Source: Bacilli bacterium
Lineage (GTDB): Bacteria; Bacillota_I; Bacilli_A; ML615J-28; CAG-698
Length of the DNA: 11,938 nucleotides
Direction: 5' to 3'
Assembly (NCBI GenBank): GCA_028691715.1
Contig: JAQUYR010000035.1
Location: 1-11,938 of the forward strand
Positions 7,193 to 11,938 of this stretch are shown piece after piece. Below the pieces are notes generated by a model, which saw nothing but the letters and a program-made list of their open reading frames with translations, searched no databases and was not told the DNA's origin. Both the position numbers and the translations under genes were made by a program. The stretch's first letter is position 1, and each line of letters begins with the position of its first letter.

Positions 7193-7771
7193 ATGGTCAT
7201 TGGTATTTTAGGTTTCCAGGGATCAGTCATTGAACATCAAAAAATGATTGAGAAACTGGGAGAAAAGTATAAAATTGTTAAAAAAATAGAGGATTTGAAA
7301 GGAATTGATGGAATAATTTTCCCTGGTGGTGAGAGCACTACTATGGCTAAACTTCTTCACATATTCGGTCTTTACAGTCCACTTAGGGATGCTATTGCGA
7401 ATGGACTTCCCGTATTTGGAACTTGTGCTGGAATGATTCTTCTAGCTAAAGAGATAGTTGGTGAAGAACCTCACTTTGGCTTAATGGATATTAAAGTTCG
7501 TCGTAATGCCTATGGTAGTCAGATTGATTCCTTTAGTACTCATCAAAAAATTGAAGAGTTTGGTAATCATGAAATTCCTTTGGTCTTTATAAGAGCACCT
7601 TGGATTGAAGAGATAAGTGGTGAAACACGAGTTTTATATAGGCTAGATGGAAAAATCGTCTGTGCTCGGGAAAATAATATGTTGGTATCATCGTTTCATC
7701 CAGAATTGACTAATGATTTAAGTGTACATCAGTATTTTATAAGAATGATAGAAGAAAATAATAGAGGATAG
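7193..7771 (+). CDS. pdxT: Pyridoxal 5'-phosphate synthase, glutaminase subunit PdxT
   Basis: Class-I-type glutamine amidotransferase that hydrolyses glutamine and channels ammonia into PdxS. From the ATG at 7193 it has 192 residues and begins MVIGILGFQG, matching the family N terminus with its Gln-Gly element. PGGESTTM (residues 44-51) forms the oxyanion/substrate loop, GTCAGM carries the nucleophile Cys78, and SFHPELT carries His169 and Glu171, completing the triad. FIRAPWIEE is a further conserved block. An alternative in-frame GTG at 7181 would overlap the end of pdxS by 11 nt; the ATG is preferred because it gives the family-typical N terminus. Only a weak ribosome site is visible, so translation is probably coupled to pdxS. 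Confidence 0.97.
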   Translation: MVIGILGFQGSVIEHQKMIEKLGEKYKIVKKIEDLKGIDGIIFPGGESTTMAKLLHIFGLYSPLRDAIANGLPVFGTCAGMILLAKEIVGEEPHFGLMDIKVRRNAYGSQIDSFSTHQKIEEFGNHEIPLVFIRAPWIEEISGETRVLYRLDGKIVCARENNMLVSSFHPELTNDLSVHQYFIRMIEENNRG

Positions 7772-7772
7772 A

Positions 7773-8468
7773 ATGTTTATGAGGGATAGCAGTATTGAAT
7801 TGATTAGAAAGCATTTTTGCTTAGAAACCGAAAAAATTGAAAAAGGTACTAATATTGTCGGGTTCTCTGAGCAATTGAACAAGGAAATAATGCTATTTGA
7901 ATTATTCAAGAACTTCATAATCTATTCCGACATTGATATATTCAATATTATAAAGAAGAATAAGCGGATGAATATCGAGAAAGCCACAAAAATAATTGGG
8001 AAAGAACATGAAATTGTTGAAACAACTGATGAAAAGTATTATTTTCTCGATGGTGAGTCAAAGTGGAATCCTCAGGACATGGAAGGTTTAGAAATAAGAA
8101 ATTTACAGACGAGCGACCAAAAAGCTATAGATGCTTTGAAAAAGAAATGTAAAGAAAACGAAGTGGACTTAGGTCAGGTGAATTTAGGAGATATTTTACC
8201 AATTGGTGGTTATATCGGTAACAAACTTGTTGGAATAGCAAGTATACTCGATATAAATGGAATATATGATATTGGAGTAATCGTTCATCCACAATTTCGT
8301 AACCGTGGTGTTGGTAGAAGTTTAGTAACACATCTGATTGCTTATAGTCTTCTTGAAAATAAGCTCGTTCGTTATTTAACAATGGTCAAGAATGGACCTA
8401 GTATGGGAATCGCTAAGAGTCTTAATCTCCCAGAAGTCGTTAAATATCGAAAGATAAAACTTAAATAA
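7773..8468 (+). CDS. GNAT-family N-acetyltransferase with unassigned N-terminal region
   Basis: The C-terminal half (about residues 105-231) is a GCN5-related acetyltransferase fold. It has a beta-strand pair (GGYIGNKLVGIASI, then YDIGVIVHP) and the acetyl-CoA pyrophosphate loop R-N-R-G-V-G (Arg176-Gly181) followed by the helix RSLVTHLIAYSL. The acetyl acceptor cannot be read from sequence. Residues 1-~100 (FELFKNFIIYSDIDIF, then KATKIIGKEHEIV) match no domain I recognise; a degenerate second GNAT-like module is possible. The ATG lies 1 nt after the pdxT stop, with AGAGGA (7763-7768) just upstream, so the gene is translated with pdxT. A second in-frame ATG at 7779 is better spaced from that site and could be the true start. 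Its position suggests a link with vitamin B6 supply, but nothing in the sequence proves it. Confidence 0.8.
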   Translation: MFMRDSSIELIRKHFCLETEKIEKGTNIVGFSEQLNKEIMLFELFKNFIIYSDIDIFNIIKKNKRMNIEKATKIIGKEHEIVETTDEKYYFLDGESKWNPQDMEGLEIRNLQTSDQKAIDALKKKCKENEVDLGQVNLGDILPIGGYIGNKLVGIASILDINGIYDIGVIVHPQFRNRGVGRSLVTHLIAYSLLENKLVRYLTMVKNGPSMGIAKSLNLPEVVKYRKIKLK

Positions 8469-8473
8469 CAGAT

Positions 8474-8503
8474 AAAAGTCTCATTTTTAAGTGAGACTTT
8501 TTT
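8474..8503 (+). terminator. Rho-independent terminator of the pdxS-pdxT-GNAT operon
   Basis: A perfect 10-bp stem (AAAAGTCTCA at 8474-8483, TGAGACTTTT at 8492-8501) with an 8-nt loop is followed by a T run. It starts 5 nt after the GNAT stop codon. Confidence 0.88.
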
Positions 8504-8570
8504 AATTTACTATTTTTTTCAATAATTGCTTTCTATAATTTATAAATATCTTTTTAAGAACTCGATAATG

Positions 8571-8579
8571 TGATATAAT
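8571..8579 (+). promoter_or_regulatory. Extended -10 promoter of the P1 peptidase-racemase operon
   Basis: TGATATAAT is a perfect extended -10 (TGnTATAAT). No good -35 lies 16-18 nt upstream, only a T/A run, which is tolerated by extended -10 promoters. The expected start point is about 20 nt before the GAGGTGA ribosome site at 8594-8600, which sits 6 nt ahead of the ATG at 8607. Confidence 0.65.
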
Positions 8580-8606
8580 GGTTAGAGAATTTTGAGGTGA
8601 ATTGAT

Positions 8607-9677
8607 ATGCAAGAGATAAAAAAACTTCCTAAGAGGTTTGTAGAGATAGGTGATTTAAAAGTCGGTAAGAACAATAACATTTGTGATGTACCTGGAGTAT
8701 TGGTTGGACATTACAGTCTCAACAATGAAGAACACAACACAGGAATTACAGCTGTTTTACCACATGGCGAAAATCTTTTTAAAAAGAAGGTTCAGGCTGC
8801 ATCTTTTGCTTATAATGGCTTTGGCAAATCGATTGGTTTATTACAAATCGATGAATTGGGTACCATAGAAACCCCAATTCTCTTGACAAACACTTTAAAT
8901 GTTGGAAAGGTTTGTGATGCTTTAGTCGATTTCTCTTTAAAAAACAATCCTGAAATCTGTGTGACAACCGGAACTGTTAATCCTGTTGTAATGGAGTGTA
9001 ATGACAGTAGACTAAATAATATCAGAGAAATAGTATTGGGAAAAGAGGAAGTGACATCGGCTATTACCTCAGCAAAAAACAATTTTTCTCAAGGTGGAGT
9101 CGGAGCTGGAAGTGGAATGGTCTGCCATGGACTAAAAGGAGGAATAGGTTCTTCCTCAAGAATTGTTGAAATTGATAATCAGGAATATCACCTTGGAGTA
9201 CTGGTGAATTCCAATTTTGGTTCCTCAAATTCAAGGGGGTTAATTTTTAAGGGCAGAAATATTGGTGAGGAAATATATTCGATGAATAAAAGCGTTGGTG
9301 ATCTGGATAAAGGCTCAATTATAATAATTATCGCTACTGACATCCCTTTAGATAATCGTCAACTAAAACGAGTTGCTAAAAGGGCGGCTTTGGGGCTTGC
9401 TCGAACAGGTTCATTTGCTGGAAATGGCAGCGGTGATGTCTTTTTAGCCTTTACAACAGCTAATACTGAAGCACATTTTTCTAAGGAAAGTTTCAAAAAA
9501 ATAGAATTACTTCGCGATGATTGTCTAGAAAAAGTATTCAAAGCAACTGTTTTTGCTACAGAAGAAGCTATTTTAAACTCCTTGCTTTATAGTAAATCCC
9601 TAAAAGGTTATAGAGGCGAGGTAAAATCAATTAGCGAATATAAAAACTTATACGAAGATTTATTGATCAAGGAATGA
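8607..9677 (+). CDS. P1-family (DmpA/BapA-like) self-processing serine aminopeptidase
   Basis: Members of this family (MEROPS S58, 'L-aminopeptidase D-esterase') remove N-terminal residues from peptides, amides and, in BapA, beta-peptides. They are made as an inactive precursor that cleaves itself at a Gly-Ser bond, exposing Ser as the N-terminal nucleophile. Here Gly236-Ser237, in DKGSIIIIIATDIPL, corresponds to that site. Other hallmarks are GVLVGHYSL, NTGITAVLPHGENLF, LLTNTLNVG, GGVGAGSGMVCHGLKGGIGSSSR, HLGVLVNSNFG, QLKRVAKRAALGLARTGS and GNGSGDVFLAFTTAN. Its 356 residues are family-typical, giving alpha and beta chains of about 236 and 120 residues. There is no signal peptide, so it should be cytoplasmic. 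A strong GAGGTGA site fixes the start. Its stop overlaps or nearly abuts the racemase start, suggesting shared use of unusual or D-amino-acid peptides. Substrate is not predictable. Confidence 0.92.
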   Translation: MQEIKKLPKRFVEIGDLKVGKNNNICDVPGVLVGHYSLNNEEHNTGITAVLPHGENLFKKKVQAASFAYNGFGKSIGLLQIDELGTIETPILLTNTLNVGKVCDALVDFSLKNNPEICVTTGTVNPVVMECNDSRLNNIREIVLGKEEVTSAITSAKNNFSQGGVGAGSGMVCHGLKGGIGSSSRIVEIDNQEYHLGVLVNSNFGSSNSRGLIFKGRNIGEEIYSMNKSVGDLDKGSIIIIIATDIPLDNRQLKRVAKRAALGLARTGSFAGNGSGDVFLAFTTANTEAHFSKESFKKIELLRDDCLEKVFKATVFATEEAILNSLLYSKSLKGYRGEVKSISEYKNLYEDLLIKE

Positions 9678-9679
9678 GT

Positions 9680-9684
9680 GGTGA
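9680..9684 (+). promoter_or_regulatory. Ribosome binding site deciding the racemase start
   Basis: GGTGA, the 3' part of AGGAGGTGA, lies 4 nt before the ATG at 9689, which is the correct register for ribosome pairing. The alternative ATG at 9674 (ATGA overlap with the peptidase stop) has AAGG only 1 nt ahead, too close to serve it. Confidence 0.55.
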
Positions 9685-9688
9685 AAAA

Positions 9689-10396
9689 ATGGAATATGTT
9701 TATGATTTAGGAATAATTGGAGGAATGGGACCCGAAGCAACAGCTGAAATATTTAAAAGGATAATAGATCATACAAAAGCATTTCGTGATCAGGATCATA
9801 TGAAAATATGTGTATTGAATAATACCAGTATTCCTGATAGAACAGCTTATATAGAGAATAAAATTAATAATCCTCTACCAAAAATTAATGAAGCTATTAG
9901 GGATCTCATCACATTAAAAACAAGATGTTTTATTATTGCCTGTAACACTGCCCATTACTTTGAGGACATGTTGGTCTATGATGACAGAATAAAATTTTTT
10001 AGTATAGTTAGTGAGACATTAGATTATATAAATAAATTCTATCCTACTAAAAAGGTCTATATTTTAGGAACTAATGGAACAAAGAATGCGATGATATATA
10101 GCAATAATCCTCATAAAGGTAGTCTAGACATCACATATCCAGAAGATAATAGTCAAAAGATGGTGATGAAGGCGATAACTGATACAAAAAATGGAACTTC
10201 TAAAAACGAAATTTTAACAAGTTTAAAAGAAACTATTAAAGAAATAAGTAATGGTAATATGGAATATCTTTTTGTATTAGCCTGTACAGAACTATCCTTG
10301 TATAAAAATGATTTGGAAAAAGATTTTTTTGTGCTAGATGCTATGGATATTTTAATAGAAAAAGTGATTACTGAATGTGGGTATGAATTAAAATGA
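9689..10396 (+). CDS. Aspartate/glutamate racemase family protein
   Basis: PLP-independent racemase that inverts an amino acid through two cysteines acting from opposite faces. Signatures are LGIIGGMGPEAT at residues 7-18, NNTSIPDRT (44-52), the first cysteine Cys85 in IACNTAH and the second, Cys199, in LACTELSL. Both catalytic cysteines are present, so activity is expected. The 235 residues fit the Asp racemase/RacX group; glutamate racemase (MurI) is less likely because the N terminus lacks its DSG motif. The substrate may be Asp, Glu or another amino acid. A start at 9674 would overlap the peptidase stop (ATGA) and add five residues; the GGTGA site and family N terminus favour 9689. In either case it is co-translated with the peptidase gene, and a hairpin terminator follows. 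Confidence 0.9.
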   Translation: MEYVYDLGIIGGMGPEATAEIFKRIIDHTKAFRDQDHMKICVLNNTSIPDRTAYIENKINNPLPKINEAIRDLITLKTRCFIIACNTAHYFEDMLVYDDRIKFFSIVSETLDYINKFYPTKKVYILGTNGTKNAMIYSNNPHKGSLDITYPEDNSQKMVMKAITDTKNGTSKNEILTSLKETIKEISNGNMEYLFVLACTELSLYKNDLEKDFFVLDAMDILIEKVITECGYELK

Positions 10397-10398
10397 TG

Positions 10399-10423
10399 AG
10401 GTGTAGTGAGAACTACACTTTTT
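10399..10423 (+). terminator. Rho-independent terminator of the peptidase-racemase operon
   Basis: GTGTAGT (10401-10407) and ACTACAC (10412-10418) form a perfect 7-bp stem with a GAGA loop, extendable by a G-U and an A-U pair, followed by five T residues. It begins 2 nt after the racemase stop. Confidence 0.85.
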
Positions 10424-10438
10424 ATTTTAAGTAATTTA

Positions 10439-10467
10439 TTGCTCAAATAAAAGTTATATGATAAAAT
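10439..10467 (+). promoter_or_regulatory. Candidate promoter of the MFS transporter gene
   Basis: TTGCTC (10439-10444) is followed after 17 nt by TAAAAT (10462-10467), preceded by TGA to give an extended -10. A second extended -10-like TGCTACAAT lies at 10491-10499 without a good -35. Either could drive the transporter; the first has better spacing. The ribosome site AAAGGAGA (10512-10519) is 8 nt before the ATG. Confidence 0.5.
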
Positions 10468-10478
10468 GATGTCATCAT
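10466..10478. promoter_or_regulatory. Palindromic operator candidate in the MFS gene promoter
   Basis: ATGATG-T-CATCAT is a perfect 6-bp inverted repeat around one central base. It lies directly on the downstream edge of the candidate -10 and over the expected start point, where a repressor would block transcription. It sits inside a wider 7-bp inverted pair, TTGCTCA (10439-10445) and TGAGCAA (10478-10484). No regulator gene is present in the window. Confidence 0.45.
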
Positions 10479-10527
10479 GAGCAAAAAAATTGCTACAATG
10501 TTTCTAATTTGAAAGGAGAAACTTTAA

Positions 10528-11938
10528 ATGAAATTAAATTCAAAAAAGATTTTTTGGGTTGGTTTTGCATTTATGATTATTTGTTTGTTTTGGCAAATAT
10601 ATGATAATATAGTTGCTAAAATGCTGATCAATTCCTTTGGACTAGATCAATTTTGGTCTGGTGTAGTTCTAGCTATTGATAATGTTTTAGCGTTATTCAT
10701 GCTTCCACTTTTCGGAGCATTATCGGATAAGACTAAAACCAAATATGGTAAAAGAACACCATATATTTTCTTTGGTACGCTAGCTGCAGCCCTATTATTT
10801 ATTGGAGTTGCTTTATTTGATAATATGCAACAAAAAGCTGTTACTGATTATGGTATCCCTGCAGTTATTGAAGTTGTAGAAGAAGATGATCCTAATTTTG
10901 GCCTTTTTACATATCGCGGTATGCTTTATGGAGATACTGATGCGGGAACATATGGTACAAAAGAAGCAGCTACAACTGTAAGATCAGCTGAAGTTTTGCA
11001 ATACACAAAGCAAAATGTGATATATTTTATTCTCTTTATGATAGTTCTTTTACTCGTTTTGATTGCCATGGCGACATATCGTACTCCAGCGGTTTCTTTG
11101 ATGCCTGATGTCACGCCTAAACCATTAAGGAGTAAAGCAAATGCTATTATTAATCTAATGGGAACAGCAGGAGGGATAATTGCTTTAGCTTATCCAATGT
11201 TGCTTGCTAAATTTACTAATAGTTATATTGTTACTTTTGCTGTTTTAGCTCTGTTGATGATAATTTTCTTAGGCATTTTCATGTTAAAGGTTAAAGAACC
11301 AAAGCTTGTTCAAGAAATGCATGAAGAATCTCGTAAATATGGTATTGAAGAAGAAGTTGTTGTTGAAACCGAAAAACAAAATGGTCCTGATATGTCTCCA
11401 GAAGTTAGAAAGAGCTTTTACTTAATAATGGCTTCAATTATCTTTTGGTTTATGGCATACAACGCTGCTACAAGTAAATTCTCAGTATTTGCTGAGGATG
11501 CTTTAGACATGGGATACAATATACCATTACTGATAGCTCAAGGAGCAGCGGTTATCTCTTACATTCCAATTGGTATTATTGCCAGTAAATATGGTCGAAA
11601 GAAGACAATCATGGCAGGTATTATCATTCTGTTTAGTGCCTTTTTGCTTGGTTCAATTGTAGCATTTACAAAAACAAAACCATTAATCTATGTTACAATG
11701 GGAGTTGCTGGAATTGGATGGGCTACTATAAATGTTAATTCTTATCCTATGGTTGTAGAAATGTCTAAAGAAGGAAACATTGGTAAGTATACAGGTTACT
11801 ATTACACTGCTTCGATGTTTGCGCAAATCATAACCCCAATGTTATCTGGAGCAATAATGGCTTTAGTTAACACGAAAATTTCTTCTGGCTTTGGATATCG
11901 AGTATTATTCCCATATTGTGTCTTATTCTGTATAATTG
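10528..11938 (+). CDS. MFS / GPH-like sugar-porter-type transporter, 3'-truncated by window edge
   Basis: The frame stays open from the ATG at 10528 to the last base, giving about 470 residues of a multi-span membrane protein; the C terminus lies outside. It begins with a short Lys-rich cytoplasmic end and TM1 (IFWVGFAFMIICLFWQIYDN). The loop between TM2 and TM3 carries G-A-L-S-D-K-T-x-T-x-x-G-K-R-T-P-Y (residues 63-79), the SLC45/GPH-like form of the major facilitator signature. A second-half counterpart is IIASKYGRKKTIMAG, and VNSYPMVVEMSKEGNIGKYTG is also typical of sucrose/sugar-cation symporters. A sugar or glycoside substrate is likely but not proven. Residues 98-163 form an unusually long, acidic, probably extracytoplasmic loop between TM3 and TM4. 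The gene has an AAAGGAGA ribosome site and follows a terminator, so it starts a new transcription unit, probably repressor-controlled. Confidence 0.88.
   Translation, partial: MKLNSKKIFWVGFAFMIICLFWQIYDNIVAKMLINSFGLDQFWSGVVLAIDNVLALFMLPLFGALSDKTKTKYGKRTPYIFFGTLAAALLFIGVALFDNMQQKAVTDYGIPAVIEVVEEDDPNFGLFTYRGMLYGDTDAGTYGTKEAATTVRSAEVLQYTKQNVIYFILFMIVLLLVLIAMATYRTPAVSLMPDVTPKPLRSKANAIINLMGTAGGIIALAYPMLLAKFTNSYIVTFAVLALLMIIFLGIFMLKVKEPKLVQEMHEESRKYGIEEEVVVETEKQNGPDMSPEVRKSFYLIMASIIFWFMAYNAATSKFSVFAEDALDMGYNIPLLIAQGAAVISYIPIGIIASKYGRKKTIMAGIIILFSAFLLGSIVAFTKTKPLIYVTMGVAGIGWATINVNSYPMVVEMSKEGNIGKYTGYYYTASMFAQIITPMLSGAIMALVNTKISSGFGYRVLFPYCVLFCII

Noticed and set aside
10153..10446. 97-codon minus-strand frame overlapping the racemase gene end and terminator
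   Set aside because: It is antisense to a well-supported gene, has no domain signature, and crosses a terminator hairpin.
10397..10527. Possible riboswitch or T-box in the leader of the MFS transporter
   Set aside because: The leader after the candidate promoter is only about 50 nt, with no T-box sequence or multi-stem pattern; only short operator-like palindromes are visible.
1..11938. Mobile element, phage, CRISPR or defence island in the window
   Set aside because: No transposase, integrase, direct-repeat array, tRNA attachment site or defence-family gene was found; all genes are metabolic or transport genes except the small glycosylase-like protein.

Overview
The window is AT-rich bacterial DNA carrying ordinary housekeeping and nutrient genes. 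Strong Shine-Dalgarno sites (AAGGAG, GAGGTGA), TATAAT-type promoters, short hairpin-plus-U terminators and the gene families point to a low-G+C Gram-positive, Bacillota-like organism, possibly near Erysipelotrichia or Acholeplasmatales (low confidence on rank). TGA serves as a normal stop in several genes and Trp is TGG, so the standard bacterial code applies and Mycoplasma-type recoding is excluded. No rRNA, tRNA, CRISPR array, insertion sequence or phage gene was seen.

Layout. (1) Bases 1-4701, plus strand: the distal part of a shikimate/chorismate operon. It holds the end of a fused shikimate dehydrogenase-shikimate kinase, a type I-beta DAHP synthase with an N-terminal regulatory domain, EPSP synthase, a small protein resembling pyrimidine-dimer glycosylases, and a glycerate kinase. 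It ends at a compact terminator shared with the next gene. (2) 4725-6044, minus strand: an ArsB/NhaD-like membrane transporter, convergent with the aro operon and divergent from pdxS. (3) 6316-8468, plus strand: pdxS-pdxT (PLP synthase) plus a tightly linked GNAT acetyltransferase, with its own promoter and terminator. (4) 8607-10396, plus strand: a P1-family (DmpA/BapA-like) self-processing aminopeptidase overlapping or abutting an Asp/Glu-racemase-family gene, again with its own promoter and terminator. (5) 10528 to the right edge, plus strand: a truncated sugar-porter-like MFS transporter behind a promoter region with a palindromic operator candidate.

How the genes work together. DAHP synthase opens the aromatic pathway, AroE and AroK do the NADPH reduction and phosphorylation of shikimate, and AroA adds the second PEP. 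Glycerate kinase could feed phosphoglycerate towards PEP, which AroF and AroA both consume; this is inference. PdxS and PdxT form the glutamine-dependent PLP synthase. The peptidase/racemase pair suggests salvage of unusual or D-amino-acid peptides, also inference.

I did not find a clear new multi-gene system. The points most worth following up are the AroE-AroK fusion, an alanine at the glyphosate-contact position of EPSP synthase, the endonuclease-V-like protein inside the aro operon, the peptidase-racemase pair, and the long acidic external loop of the MFS transporter with its palindromic promoter region.
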